A stretch of 64,000 bases of DNA from Streptomyces sannanensis (GTDB lineage Bacteria > Actinomycetota > Actinomycetes > Streptomycetales > Streptomycetaceae). Under the pieces are notes generated by a model. The model was not told the DNA's origin and made no database searches. It saw only the letters and a list, made by a program, of their open reading frames with translations. The stretch covers positions 1,240,001 through 1,304,000 of the forward strand of contig NZ_BAAAYL010000001.1 in NCBI RefSeq assembly GCF_039536205.1, written 5' to 3'. Positions 1 through 8,947 of the stretch are shown here, in pieces. Within the stretch, counting starts at the first letter, position 1, and each line of letters starts with the position of its first letter. The translations under genes were made by a program, and so were the position numbers.

Positions 1-762
1 TTCTGTGCCGAAGACCAGGGCGAGCTTCTCGTACTTCCGCGCGGCAAGCTCGTCGAGGGTGATCGCCCGGTCACTCAGGCAGAGTGCGGCGACCGTGAAG
101 CCCGCAGACCGCAGGAGCTCGGCGTCCTTCGGCCAGGACTCCAGGCGAGTCCACGGCACCTGGAAGACGGCCCCCATCGAGACCTTCACGGACCTGCGGT
201 AGAGGGGATCGGCACAGCGCGGGGTGAGGAGGACCACGTCGATCCCGAGAGCTGCGGCGTTTCTGAAGGCAGCCCCCATGTTTGCGTGATCGACGATATC
301 TTCGAACACGGCGACGCGCCGAACCGCACGTTCTCCTTGTAGCCCCAAAGGCAACATCGCGCCGATGTCGGTGTGGTCGTTGACCGACTCCATGACGACC
401 ACGCGGCGGGCCGTGGTGAGCAGTTCACCGGCCGGCGGCAGGGGCTTGCGCTGCATGGACGCGAGCGCACCTCGGTGGACGTGGTAGCCGGTGACCCGCT
501 CGGCGAGTTCCGGGCTGACCGCGTACACCGGGGCCGGGGCCTCGTCGATGACGTCCCGCATGACGTCCACCCACTTGGCCGAGAGCAGCATGGAGCGCAT
601 CTCGTAGCCGGCCTGCCTGGCGCGCCTGATGACTTTCTCGCCCTCGGCGATGAACAGGCCCTCGGCCGGCTCGCGTCTGCGCCGCAGCTCGACATCGGTC
701 AGGCCCGTGTAGTCGTGCAGGCGCGGGTCGTCGGGGTCGTCGATGGTGATGAGATCGGCCAC
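1..762 (-). CDS. SpoU/TrmH-family RNA 2'-O-methyltransferase, 3' end outside window, chimeric
   Basis: Predicted SAM-dependent tRNA/rRNA ribose 2'-O-methyltransferase of the SPOUT class. GTG start; 254 codons are visible and the window edge cuts the gene within SPOUT motif 2 (LVFGTE). The N-terminal substrate-binding part (LFIAEGEKVIRRA) is typical. Motif 1 occurs twice in tandem and in frame: RRVVVMESVNDHTDIGA (near residue 130) and RRVAVFEDIVDHANMGA (near residue 152), separated by a short linker. The family normally has one copy. Downstream of the second copy the codons include AGA, GCA and GCT, unusual for this genome, whereas the first half is typical. The likely explanation is recombination between two TrmH paralogues. 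Activity is uncertain because the duplication falls in the knot domain. The family is secure; the substrate is not known. Confidence 0.8.
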   Translation of the reverse strand, partial: MADLITIDDPDDPRLHDYTGLTDVELRRRREPAEGLFIAEGEKVIRRARQAGYEMRSMLLSAKWVDVMRDVIDEAPAPVYAVSPELAERVTGYHVHRGALASMQRKPLPPAGELLTTARRVVVMESVNDHTDIGAMLPLGLQGERAVRRVAVFEDIVDHANMGAAFRNAAALGIDVVLLTPRCADPLYRRSVKVSMGAVFQVPWTRLESWPKDAELLRSAGFTVAALCLSDRAITLDELAARKYEKLALVFGTE

Positions 763-834
763 AGGGGTGATACTGCCTTGTCCGAGATGTGGTGCCAACC
801 GGCAGGGACGGGATGAGTTACCGGCGGTAACTGA

Positions 835-2073
835 TTACTCGGCCGCCTGCTCGGGCGTGATGGTGACGACGTCGCCGATGACGATGACCGCGGGCGGGCG
901 TACGTCCTCCGCCTCGACCCGTTCCGCGACGGTCGCGAGGGTCGCGTCCACGCGGCGCTGAGCGGCCGTGGTGCCCTCCTGGATCACGGCCACGGGCGTC
1001 TCCGCGGACTTGCCGTGCGCGACCAGTGCCCGGGCGATCGCGCCGATCTTGTCGACGCCCATCAGGATCACGAGCGTGCCGCGCAGCCTGGCCAGCGCCG
1101 CCCAGTCCACGAGGGAGCGCGGGTCGTCAGGGGCGACATGGCCGCTGACCACCGTGAATTCATGGGCCACACCCCGGTGGGTGACGGGGATGCCCGCCGC
1201 GCTGGGGACACTGATGGAGCTGGAGATGCCGGGCACCACGGTGCACGGGATGCCCTCCGCGGCGAGCGCCTGTGCCTCCTCCATGCCGCGGCCGAAGACA
1301 TAGGGGTCGCCGCCCTTGAGACGCACCACCGCCTTGCCGGCCTTGGCGTGCTCTATGAGCGCGTTGTTGATGGCCTCCTGGGCCATGAAACGGCCGTAGG
1401 GGATCTTCGCGGCGTCGATCACCTCGACGTGCGGCGGGAGTTCGTCGAGCAGATCGCGCGGACCGAGCCGGTCCGCGATCACGACATCCGCCTCGGCGAG
1501 CAGCCTGCGCCCACGCACCGTGATCAGGTCCGGGTCGCCCGGGCCGCCGCCCACCAGGGCCACGCGGGGGCTGTCCTCGTGGGTGCGGAAGTACGGCGCC
1601 GCCAGAGAACCGTCGCCGAGCGCCTCGACGATCGCGTCCCGGACGGCCGCCGAACGACGCGGGTCCTGTCCGGTGAGCACCGCGACGGTGACGCCCGCGC
1701 TGCGGCCCGTGGCCGGCGTCCAGGCGGTGGCCGCTTCGGCGTCGTCGCTCCGTACGCACCAGACCCGGTTGCGCTCGGCCTCCGCGGACGCGGTGGTGTT
1801 GGCGTCAGGGTCGCTCGAGGCGATCAGGGCGTACCAGGCGTCGGCCAGGTCGCCCTCCGCGTACCGGCGGCGCTCCCAGCGGATCTCGTCGGCCTTCGCC
1901 ATCGCCTCCACGGACGGGGTCGCGGACGGTGAGATGAGCACGATGTCCGCGCCCGCGGCGATGAGCGCCGGGAGGCGGCGCTGAGCGACCTGGCCGCCGC
2001 CGATGACGACGACACGGCGTCCGGAGAGGCGGAGTCCTACGGGGTAGGCGGGGTACTCGGCGTGCTCGGCCAT
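835..2073 (-). CDS. cobA: Siroheme synthase / uroporphyrinogen-III C-methyltransferase
   Basis: Bifunctional CysG-type enzyme of 412 residues. The N-terminal domain (about 10-150) carries the NAD-binding glycine motif VVVIGGGQVA of precorrin-2 dehydrogenase/ferrochelatase. The C-terminal domain (about 165-412) is the SAM uroporphyrin-III methyltransferase, with signatures VALVGGGPGDPDLIT and RLKGGDPYVFGRG. It makes precorrin-2, which feeds siroheme and cobalamin. It lies on the same strand as cobT and cobL, which supports a role in B12 synthesis. It lacks the extra CysG extensions of enteric bacteria but is a normal actinobacterial length. The ATG start fits the conserved N-terminus. Confidence 0.93.
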   Translation of the reverse strand: MAEHAEYPAYPVGLRLSGRRVVVIGGGQVAQRRLPALIAAGADIVLISPSATPSVEAMAKADEIRWERRRYAEGDLADAWYALIASSDPDANTTASAEAERNRVWCVRSDDAEAATAWTPATGRSAGVTVAVLTGQDPRRSAAVRDAIVEALGDGSLAAPYFRTHEDSPRVALVGGGPGDPDLITVRGRRLLAEADVVIADRLGPRDLLDELPPHVEVIDAAKIPYGRFMAQEAINNALIEHAKAGKAVVRLKGGDPYVFGRGMEEAQALAAEGIPCTVVPGISSSISVPSAAGIPVTHRGVAHEFTVVSGHVAPDDPRSLVDWAALARLRGTLVILMGVDKIGAIARALVAHGKSAETPVAVIQEGTTAAQRRVDATLATVAERVEAEDVRPPAVIVIGDVVTITPEQAAE

Positions 2074-2285
2074 GACGGTACGGGCTCCTGGGGCAGAGGC
2101 GGAATTGTCCGGTCGCCGCTGCGACGGTGAAGCGGCTGGTGAAGCGGGGTTTCAGGGGTCCTCTCCGACACCTTACGGGCCGGGGTGCCCGGGGGGCGGG
2201 CGGGCCTCGGGCAGGCCGCTCCGGGAGGCCGTCCTCCGTCGACCGGCCCGGTGTGTCCGCTTTTCGGCCACCGGACCGCGCGCGT

Positions 2286-2308
2286 CGGCGCAGGGGTGCC
2301 CTGCGCCG
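2286..2308 (-). terminator. Intrinsic hairpin downstream of bluB-cobT
   Basis: A perfect 10-bp stem with a 3-base loop (CGGCGCAGGG / CCCTGCGCCG) lies about 55 bp beyond the cobT stop codon on the minus strand. There is no T-run, as is usual in Streptomyces. The rest of the 288-bp interval between cobA and cobT shows no gene and no cobalamin riboswitch that I can recognise. Confidence 0.5.
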
Positions 2309-2361
2309 GGACAGCACCCCCGTCCGGCCCGCTCAGTGCTGTCGGGAGGACTCGCCGAGGA

Positions 2362-5300
2362 CTACTTCTCGGTGACGCCCGCGGAGTCGAAGGTCGCCAC
2401 CTCGTGCATCGCGCGGGCCGCGCTCTGCACGACGGGGAGGGCCAGCAGCGCGCCCGTGCCCTCGCCGAGCCGCAGGTCGAGGTCGACCAGCGGACGCAGA
2501 CCCAGCTTGTTGAGGGCCGCCACATGGCCGGGCTCCGCGCTGCGGTGGCCCGCGATGCACGCCGAGAGTGACTCGGGCGCGATCGCCCGGGCCACCAGCG
2601 CCGCGGCGCCCGCGCTCACCCCGTCCAGGATGACGGGCACGCGGAGGGAGGCACCGCCGAGGATGAGACCGACGACCGCGGCGTGTTCGAGGCCGCCGAC
2701 GGCCGCGAGGACACCGATCGGGTCGGCCGGGTCGGGCTGGTGGAGCTCGAGCGCACGGCGGACCACATCCACCTTGCGGACGTGCATGTCGTCGTTGATG
2801 CCGGTGCCGCGCCCGGTGACCTCGATCGGGTCGACGCCCGTGTAGACGGAGATCAACGCGGCGGAGACCGTGGTGTTGGCGATACCCATCTCACCGGTGA
2901 GCAGAGCCTTGTTGCCCGCGGCGACCAGGTCGCGGGCGGTCTCGATGCCGACCTCGATCGCGGCGATCGCCTCTTCACGGGTCATGGCCTGGGTCGCGGT
3001 GAAGTCCGCCGTACCGGGACGTACCTTGCGGGGCAGCAGACCAGGCCTGGCCGGAAGTTCGCCGGCGACACCGACGTCGATCACGCACACTTCCGCGCCG
3101 ACCTGGTTGGCGAAGGCATTACAGACCGCACCGCCGCCCAGGAAGTTGGTCACCATCTGGCCGGTGACCTCCTGCGGCCAGGCCGTGACGCCCTGGGCGT
3201 GCACCCCGTGGTCACCGGCGAAGATCGCGACGGCCGCGGGCTCCGGGATCGGCGGCGGGCACTTCCGGGAGAGTCCGCTCAGCTGGGCGGAGATGATCTC
3301 CAGCATGCCCAGCGCGCCGGCCGGCTTGGTCATCCGCTTCTGGCGCTCCCAGGCCTCACCGAGCGCCTTGGCGTCCAGCGGGCGGATGTTCGCCATCGTC
3401 TCCTGAAGGAGGTCGTGCGGCTCCTCGCCGGGCAGGGCGCGGCGGCCGTACGTCTCCTCGTGGACGACCCAGGACAGCGGACGGCGCTTGGACCAGCCGG
3501 CCTGCATCAGCTCCGGCTCCTCCGGGAACTCGTCGACGTAGCCGACGCAGAGGTAGGCCACGACCTCGAGGTGCTCGGGGAGACCGAGGGTGCGGACCAT
3601 CTCGCGCTCGTCGAAGAAACTCACCCAGCCGACGCCGAGGCCTTCGGCACGGGCGGCGAGCCACAGGTTCTCCACGGCGAGGGCGGAGGAGTACGGGGCC
3701 ATCTGCGGCTGGGTGTGCCGGCCGAGGGTGTGACGGCCGCCTCGGGTGGGATCCGCGGTGACCACGATGTTGACCGGGGTCTCGAGGATCGCCTCGATCT
3801 TCAGTTCCTTGAACTGCTTGGCCCGGCCCTTGGGGAGGGACTTCGCGTACGCCTCGCGCTGACGCTGCGCCAGATCGTGCATAGTGCGGCGCGTCTCGGC
3901 GGAGCGGATGACGACGAAGTCCCAGGGCTGCGAATGCCCGACGCTGGGCGCGGTGTGGGCCGCCTCCAGGACGCGGAGGAGGACCTCGTGCGGGATGGGG
4001 TCGCTGCGGAAGCCGTTACGGATGTCGCGCCGCTCGCGCATCACACGGAGCACGGCCTCGCGCTCGGCGTCGGCGTACCCGGGTGCGGGCGGCGTGCCGG
4101 GCACGGCGGCCGCCTCGACAGCCGGGACCGCGGCCGGCTCCGGCTCGCTGCCGGGCACGACGGCCACCTCGACGCCCGGGACCACGGCCGGCCCCGACTC
4201 GCTGCCGGGCACGACGGCCACCTCGACGCCCGGGACCACGGCCGGCCCCGACTCGCTGCCGGGCACGACGGCCACCTCGACGCCCGGGACCACGGCCGGC
4301 CCCGACTCGCTGCCGGGCACGACGGCCACCTCGACGCCCGGGACCACGGCCGGCCCCGACTCGCTGCCGGGCACGACGGCCACCTCGACGCCCGGGACCA
4401 CGGCCGGCCCCGACTCGCTGCCGGGCACGACGGCCACCTCGACGCCCGGGACCACGGCCGGCTCCGACTCGCTGCCGGGCACGACGGCCACCTCGACAGC
4501 CGGGACCACGGCCGGCTCCGAGGAAGGGGCGGGGACGGCCTCGGCGCTGGGCACGGCGGACTCGCTGCCGGGCGCGGCCTCGGCCACGGTCATGGCCTGG
4601 GCGTCGGTTTCGGGAGCTGCCTGAGCGGCGGGCTCCACGACGGGCTCCGCCGCGCTGCCGGACTCCGCGCCAGACACCGACACAGCAGCAACACCCTCGG
4701 CACCGACCGCGGGCACGGGCACGGCCTGCGCGACGGGCTCGGCCGCGAGCGCCGCGACGGGCTCGACCCCGGCCGCGGGCACAGCCTGGGCGTCGGGCTC
4801 GGGAGCCGCCTGAGCGGCGGGCTCCACGACGGGTACTGGTGCGCCGGCAGGCTCCGGCACAGCAGCACCCTCGGGCACGGCCTGCGCGACGGGCTCGGCG
4901 CCTGTCTGGACGGCGGGCTGCACAACGGGCTCGGCCGCGCTGCCGGACTCCGCGCCAGACACCGGCACAGCAGCAACACCCTCGGCACCGACCGCGGGCA
5001 CGGGCACGGCCTGCGCGACGGGCTCGGCCGCGAGCGCCGCGACGGGCTCGACCCCGGCCGCGGGCACAGCCTGGGCGTCGGGCTCGGGAGCCGCCTGAGC
5101 GGCGGGCTCCACGACGGGTACTGGTGCGCCGGCAGGCTCCGGCACAGCAGCACCCTCGGGCACGGCCTGCGCGACGGGCTCGGCGCCTGTCTGGACGGCG
5201 GGCTGCACAACGGGCTCCGCCGCGCTGCCGGACTCCGCGCCAGACACCGGCACAGCAGCAACACCCTCGGCACCGACCGCGGGCACGGGCACGGCCTGCG

Positions 5301-6495
5301 CGACGGGCTCGGCGACGGGCGTCGCGGTCTCACCGGCAGGCGCAACAACGGCCTCGGGCGCGGCCACGGGCATCGCCTCCGCCGCGGTCACGGTCTGGGT
5401 GCCGGACTCGGCGGCGGGCTCCGCCTCGTTGCCGGAGACGGCGAGGGGCTCGACCACGTCGGCGGCTTCGGCGGGGGACGCGGACTCGGGCAGCGTGGCT
5501 GCTTCGGCGCCGGGTACGACAACGGCCTGCGGCGCGGGTGCGGCGGCCTCGGTGCCGGGAACGGCGACGACGGGCGCGAGCACGCCTTCAGCGGCGGCCT
5601 GGGAGTCGGGAACGGTCACGGCGACGGGCGCCGGCACGGTCTGGGGGGCAGCAGGTGCCTCGGCGGTGGGTGCGGCTTCGTCCACGGGTGCCGTGACGGG
5701 TCCGGCCACGACGGCGGGGGCTGCTTCGGCGGCCGGTACGGCACCGACGACGGACTCGGGCGCGGGCGTGGCGTCAGCGGCTGCCGCCTCGGCCGGGGCG
5801 GGCACGGCCACGGGCACCTCGGCCGGCGGAGACGGGGCGAGGTGGGGCGTGGTCGGGACCGTGCCCTCCACCGGGACGAACTGGCCCACGGGCTGCTGCG
5901 GCTCGGGGGCCGGGAACGGGGCCGGGGTGGGGACGATGGTCTCCGCCGGGGCGGCGGGGTTGCCGAGTGACAGGTGGGGCGAAGGAGGCATCGGCGTCCA
6001 CGGAGCGGCGGGCTGCGGCCCCGGCAGTACGGCCGACTCGTCGCGCGAGGTGTCGAGGTACTCGGGACCGGCGGCGGACGCACCGGGGTTGCGGACCGGC
6101 GTACCGGCCGGACCCCGGTCGGCGAGCGAGCGGACCACACCGGCCGAGGCGTCCGGTATGGGCGGGCCCATGTGCAGCGGGCGGCGCGCGGGCGGCGGGC
6201 CGGCCGGGGACGGGATACGGACCTCGCCGAGGTCGACGGAGCCGGTGTCACGGCCGGCGGCCTCGTGCGCGCCCTGCTCGTGCGGCGGCATGGGGGCCGG
6301 GGCGGGCGGGGGCACGATCTGGGGGTCGGTCCAGGTGCCCGGGGCGCCCGGCATCAGCAGGAGGTCCTCGTCCTCCGTGACGATCTCGGAGGGGTCGAGG
6401 AAGGTGTACGCCCCGGGCGCGGCGATGCCCGGCTGCTCCACCATGCCTGCGTTCTCCGGCAGTCCCTCGCCCGGGACCTGGCCGGTGTCAGTCAT
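2362..6495 (-). CDS. cobT: BluB-CobT fusion: DMB synthase and nicotinate-nucleotide:DMB phosphoribosyltransferase
   Basis: A 1377-residue protein joining two consecutive steps of lower-ligand assembly for cobalamin. Residues about 806-1025 are a BluB-type nitroreductase (RRDIRNGF, APSVGHSQPWDF, LWLAARAEGLGVGW), which makes 5,6-dimethylbenzimidazole from FMN. Residues about 1032-1377 are CobT (KPAGALGMLE, AIFAGDHGVHAQGV, LTGEMGIANTT), which converts the base to alpha-ribazole phosphate. The first 800 residues are low-complexity Ala/Pro/Val/Glu sequence with an acidic N-terminus and internal repeats, and are probably disordered. I chose the ATG at 6495 because the long upstream extension of the frame runs through the intergenic region and has no family similarity. 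Plain CobT is about 350 residues, so this is an extreme expansion. Fusion of BluB with CobT makes functional sense, passing DMB directly to its acceptor enzyme. Confidence 0.9.
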   Translation of the reverse strand: MTDTGQVPGEGLPENAGMVEQPGIAAPGAYTFLDPSEIVTEDEDLLLMPGAPGTWTDPQIVPPPAPAPMPPHEQGAHEAAGRDTGSVDLGEVRIPSPAGPPPARRPLHMGPPIPDASAGVVRSLADRGPAGTPVRNPGASAAGPEYLDTSRDESAVLPGPQPAAPWTPMPPSPHLSLGNPAAPAETIVPTPAPFPAPEPQQPVGQFVPVEGTVPTTPHLAPSPPAEVPVAVPAPAEAAAADATPAPESVVGAVPAAEAAPAVVAGPVTAPVDEAAPTAEAPAAPQTVPAPVAVTVPDSQAAAEGVLAPVVAVPGTEAAAPAPQAVVVPGAEAATLPESASPAEAADVVEPLAVSGNEAEPAAESGTQTVTAAEAMPVAAPEAVVAPAGETATPVAEPVAQAVPVPAVGAEGVAAVPVSGAESGSAAEPVVQPAVQTGAEPVAQAVPEGAAVPEPAGAPVPVVEPAAQAAPEPDAQAVPAAGVEPVAALAAEPVAQAVPVPAVGAEGVAAVPVSGAESGSAAEPVVQPAVQTGAEPVAQAVPEGAAVPEPAGAPVPVVEPAAQAAPEPDAQAVPAAGVEPVAALAAEPVAQAVPVPAVGAEGVAAVSVSGAESGSAAEPVVEPAAQAAPETDAQAMTVAEAAPGSESAVPSAEAVPAPSSEPAVVPAVEVAVVPGSESEPAVVPGVEVAVVPGSESGPAVVPGVEVAVVPGSESGPAVVPGVEVAVVPGSESGPAVVPGVEVAVVPGSESGPAVVPGVEVAVVPGSESGPAVVPGVEVAVVPGSEPEPAAVPAVEAAAVPGTPPAPGYADAEREAVLRVMRERRDIRNGFRSDPIPHEVLLRVLEAAHTAPSVGHSQPWDFVVIRSAETRRTMHDLAQRQREAYAKSLPKGRAKQFKELKIEAILETPVNIVVTADPTRGGRHTLGRHTQPQMAPYSSALAVENLWLAARAEGLGVGWVSFFDEREMVRTLGLPEHLEVVAYLCVGYVDEFPEEPELMQAGWSKRRPLSWVVHEETYGRRALPGEEPHDLLQETMANIRPLDAKALGEAWERQKRMTKPAGALGMLEIISAQLSGLSRKCPPPIPEPAAVAIFAGDHGVHAQGVTAWPQEVTGQMVTNFLGGGAVCNAFANQVGAEVCVIDVGVAGELPARPGLLPRKVRPGTADFTATQAMTREEAIAAIEVGIETARDLVAAGNKALLTGEMGIANTTVSAALISVYTGVDPIEVTGRGTGINDDMHVRKVDVVRRALELHQPDPADPIGVLAAVGGLEHAAVVGLILGGASLRVPVILDGVSAGAAALVARAIAPESLSACIAGHRSAEPGHVAALNKLGLRPLVDLDLRLGEGTGALLALPVVQSAARAMHEVATFDSAGVTEK
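4093..4524 (-). repeat. Eight tandem 54-bp units inside bluB-cobT
   Basis: Units with a 54-bp period begin at 4093 (degenerate), 4147, 4201, 4255, 4309, 4363, 4417 and 4471. Each encodes 18 residues ending GSESGPAVVP. The central copies are nearly identical at the DNA level, so expansion is recent or kept uniform by recombination. They sit just before the BluB domain. A collapse or expansion by whole units would keep the frame. Confidence 0.92.
4651..5312 (-). repeat. 285-bp (95-residue) direct repeats in bluB-cobT linker
   Basis: The sequence CGCGCTGCCGGACTCCGCGC recurs at 4651, 4936 and 5221, giving an exact 285-bp period. The first two units are complete and nearly identical; the third is partial. 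Each codes for Ala/Val/Pro-rich sequence with Glu and few hydrophobic core residues, fitting a disordered linker. Confidence 0.92.
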
Positions 6496-6830
6496 GCGTA
6501 CCCCTCGCCCATCGGTAGTGCTTCTTCGGCCGTCGCCCGGGGCGCGCCCGTCGCGGCGCACCGGGCGCCCGTCCTGAAGAACGAGCGCGCGCGCCGCGCG
6601 GTGCGATCGGCCCGCGGACAACAAGTATTGTCGCGGCCGTTCGCCGCCGTGACAGTCATTCCGGCCACGGCCCGCTGTGGACTGCGCCACGTCGCGCGTC
6701 CTCCGGTTCGCCGTACCACAGAGGGCGCCAAACCGGCCCCCTTTTGAGGACTTTGGCGAACGGAACGCCGAACGCCCCACTGCGGTACAACGATCGGTCA
6801 GCCTACCCTCCCGCAGCGCGCCTGACCTGG
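6496..6830 (-). promoter_or_regulatory. Intergenic region upstream of bluB-cobT
   Basis: 335 bp without a convincing gene. An open frame continues upstream from cobT but is arginine-rich and unlike any family. The interval should hold the cobT promoter; the AT-richer spot near 6624-6636 (ACAAGTATTGT, a short inverted repeat) is a weak candidate. No cobalamin riboswitch was recognised. Confidence 0.3.
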
Positions 6831-8036
6831 TCAGGGGGCTCGGTCCGGACGCCTGCCGCAGAGCAGGAACGCCACCGAGCGTTCGCGTTCCGACCAGGCG
6901 TCGGTATCGAGTTCGACGGACTGCAGGAGGGCGCATTCCACGGCGTATCCGTGTTCGGTCAGCGCGGTGCCGATGGCCTCCGCTTCGTCGCGGGTCGAGG
7001 CATGGGTGACGATACGTTCGGGCCGCCGGTCGGCGCAGGCGGACACCACGGCCTCTCCCCCGCCCCCGACGCGCACGACGTCGGGCTCGGGGAGGTTCTC
7101 CAGCACATGGGGGGCGCGTCCGTGGACGACCTGGAGCTGGACGCCGAAGCGGCGTGCGGTGGCTTCGGTACGGGCGCATGCCGCCGAGTCGGTGTCCACG
7201 GCGATGACCGCGGCGCCGAAGCGTGCGGCCTCGGTCGCGAAGGCGCCGCCGCCGCAGCCGATGTCCCAGACGAGGTCGCCCACACGGGGCCCGAGCCGGG
7301 CGAGCTGGGCGGAGCGCAGCCCGGCCGACTCGCCCTCGCCGGCCGGGGCGTGGCCGTAGGCCTCGGAGGGCAGTGCCCAGCCGCGCACCGGGTCGGCCGA
7401 GTCGCCGGCGAGCCAGCCGCCCTGTGCGGCCGCGGCGCCGCCGATGACGATGACGACGTTGGGATCGCGCCAGGTGTGGTCGGCGGCCTTGTCGGAGGTG
7501 AGGACGGTGACCTGTTCACGCTCGGTGCCGAGCTCCTCGCAGATGACGAAGGTGCGGTGGACGCCGTCGAGCAGCAGTGCGAGTTCGGCGGGCCCGGCGC
7601 CCGGGGAGGTGAGCACGGCGACCTTGGGGTGCGCCCGGCACACGTTGACGGCGCGGCGGAGCGTACGGGGGTGGGCGACGACGATCTTGGCGTCGTCCCA
7701 CGGCATACCGGCCCGGGCGAAGGCGGCGGCCACGCTGGAGACGGCGGGCACGACCTCGACCTCGAGCCCGTGCTCGGGCGCTCTCAGGGTCCGTACGACA
7801 CCGAAGAACCCGGGGTCGCCGTCGGCGAGGACCACCACGCTGCCGCGGTGGCGGGCGATGTGCCGGGCGGCAAGGTCCACGCTGCCCAGCCGGATCCGCT
7901 CCGCGTTCGGCGGCACCTCGGGCAGCGCCAGGTGGTGGGCGGCGCCGGCCACCAGGGTGGCGGCGGAGAGGGCGGACCTGGCCGCTGCGGTGAGGGGCGA
8001 TCCGTCCCAGCCGATCACCGTGACCCGGTCGGCCAT
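6831..8036 (-). CDS. cobL: Precorrin-6Y C5,15-methyltransferase (decarboxylating)
   Basis: 401-residue CbiE-CbiT fusion of the aerobic cobalamin pathway. It methylates precorrin-6B at C5 and C15 and decarboxylates the C12 acetate. The N-terminal half is a tetrapyrrole methylase fold (VTVIGWDGSP, VVVLADGDPGFFGV). The C-terminal half is a class I methyltransferase with the SAM-binding motif VWDIGCGGGAFATEAA near residue 250. It belongs with cobA and bluB-cobT on the same strand, although 335 bp separate it from the latter. Length matches CobL. The rest of the corrin ring genes must lie elsewhere. Confidence 0.93.
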   Translation of the reverse strand: MADRVTVIGWDGSPLTAAARSALSAATLVAGAAHHLALPEVPPNAERIRLGSVDLAARHIARHRGSVVVLADGDPGFFGVVRTLRAPEHGLEVEVVPAVSSVAAAFARAGMPWDDAKIVVAHPRTLRRAVNVCRAHPKVAVLTSPGAGPAELALLLDGVHRTFVICEELGTEREQVTVLTSDKAADHTWRDPNVVIVIGGAAAAQGGWLAGDSADPVRGWALPSEAYGHAPAGEGESAGLRSAQLARLGPRVGDLVWDIGCGGGAFATEAARFGAAVIAVDTDSAACARTEATARRFGVQLQVVHGRAPHVLENLPEPDVVRVGGGGEAVVSACADRRPERIVTHASTRDEAEAIGTALTEHGYAVECALLQSVELDTDAWSERERSVAFLLCGRRPDRAP

Positions 8037-8082
8037 CGTCGTCTGTCTCCTGGGGTCGTCGCAGGTCGAACGCTGCCTGCTG

Positions 8083-8133
8083 GGCGAGCGAAGCGAGTGG
8101 GGGTACCCCCAGGCGCAGCTCTGGGGGAGGGCA
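8083..8133. repeat. Palindromic C5/G5 dispersed element upstream of cobL
   Basis: Contains GTGGGGGTACCCCCAGG and a distal CTGGGGGAGG, with GCGAGCGAAGCGAG at one side. It is a member of the dispersed family also found at 12337, 32517, 44400, 47249, 51032 and elsewhere, and lies between cobL and its upstream neighbour, so it could form hairpins in the cobL 5' region. Confidence 0.7.
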
Positions 8134-8172
8134 GGCTGACACTACCTGGTCCGGACCGGAGACCGCTTCAGG

Positions 8173-8808
8173 TCAGTTCCAGTCGGTGTAGCCGTATCCC
8201 CCGACGTCGGCCATCTGGTCGGCGACGCCCTCCAGGTCCTCGGGCAGCAGGCTCCAGACGATGAGGTCGGTACGGATGTCGGTCCAGCCGCCGTCCTCCG
8301 TCTGGGTACGCGCTATCCACGCGTTGCGCAGCACGCCCTCGCTGACGCAGCCGATCTTCTGGGCGACCTGCTGGGAGGCGGTGTTGTCGGCGGCCGTGCG
8401 GAGCTCGAGGCGTTCGAAGCCCTGGTCGCGGAACAGCCACTGGGCCACGGCGAGCAGTGATTCGGTGGCATAGCCCTCGCCACGCGCCCAGGGGGCGGTG
8501 ACATAGCCGGCCTCGGTGGCACGGGTGCGCCAGTCGGTGTTCTGGAGGTGGACGGTGCCGACGAGCCTTTGGGTGAGGAACTCGGTGACGGCGAAGACAA
8601 TGCCGCGGCCCTCGGCGCGCTCGGCAGGAGCGGTCCTGCGGACCCAGTCCTCGGCGTCCCGGGCGGTGTACGGATGTGGGACGGAGGTCCAGGCGGTGAC
8701 CATCTCGTCGTTCATCATCTCGATGTGCGCCGGGATGTCCGCTTCCTCGAAGGGGCGCAGCACCAACCGGTCCGTGCTGATGGAGATGTCCGGAAAGGTG
8801 GTAGTCAT
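8173..8808 (-). CDS. GNAT acetyltransferase, RimJ-like
   Basis: 211-residue N-acetyltransferase of the RimJ/RimL type. The N-terminal signature TDRLVLRPFEEADIP is followed by a central acetyl-CoA-binding region (APWARGEGYATESLLAVAQ) and a strand with NTASQQVAQKIG, the usual Asn of this subgroup. The ATG at 8808 is preceded by GGAG at good spacing; the longer open frame to 8964 is unlike the family. The substrate cannot be predicted. It stands alone between cobL and the metNIQ operon, all on the minus strand. Confidence 0.85.
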   Translation of the reverse strand: MTTTFPDISISTDRLVLRPFEEADIPAHIEMMNDEMVTAWTSVPHPYTARDAEDWVRRTAPAERAEGRGIVFAVTEFLTQRLVGTVHLQNTDWRTRATEAGYVTAPWARGEGYATESLLAVAQWLFRDQGFERLELRTAADNTASQQVAQKIGCVSEGVLRNAWIARTQTEDGGWTDIRTDLIVWSLLPEDLEGVADQMADVGGYGYTDWN

Positions 8809-8884
8809 GCGCAGCTCCAGCCGAAGACCGTCGTAAGTGCACAGCATGCAGCATCGGCCTGACGATGCGCATCGCCGGGTGGAC

Positions 8885-8930
8885 ACGGCAAGGCCCCGGG
8901 AACCGCCGTCGATTCGCGGGGCCTTGCCGT
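8885..8930 (-). terminator. Hairpin terminator of the metNIQ operon
   Basis: A perfect 14-bp stem (ACGGCAAGGCCCCG and its complement) with an 18-base loop, 18 bp beyond the metQ stop codon. Confidence 0.75.
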
Positions 8931-8947
8931 CAGGGGATCTCGGCGCG

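Noticed and set aside
4093-4524. CRISPR-like array
   Set aside because: The 54-bp units are contiguous coding repeats with no unique spacers.
2683-5970. A 1095-codon open frame on the plus strand, antisense to bluB-cobT
   Set aside because: Its Gly/Asp/His/Arg-rich repeats are just the complement of the Ala/Pro/Val repeats of cobT, with no family motif, and the minus-strand frame encodes recognisable BluB and CobT domains.
6496-7179. Upstream extension of bluB-cobT
   Set aside because: The extra 228 codons are arginine-rich and overlap cobL; no family similarity and no ribosome site.
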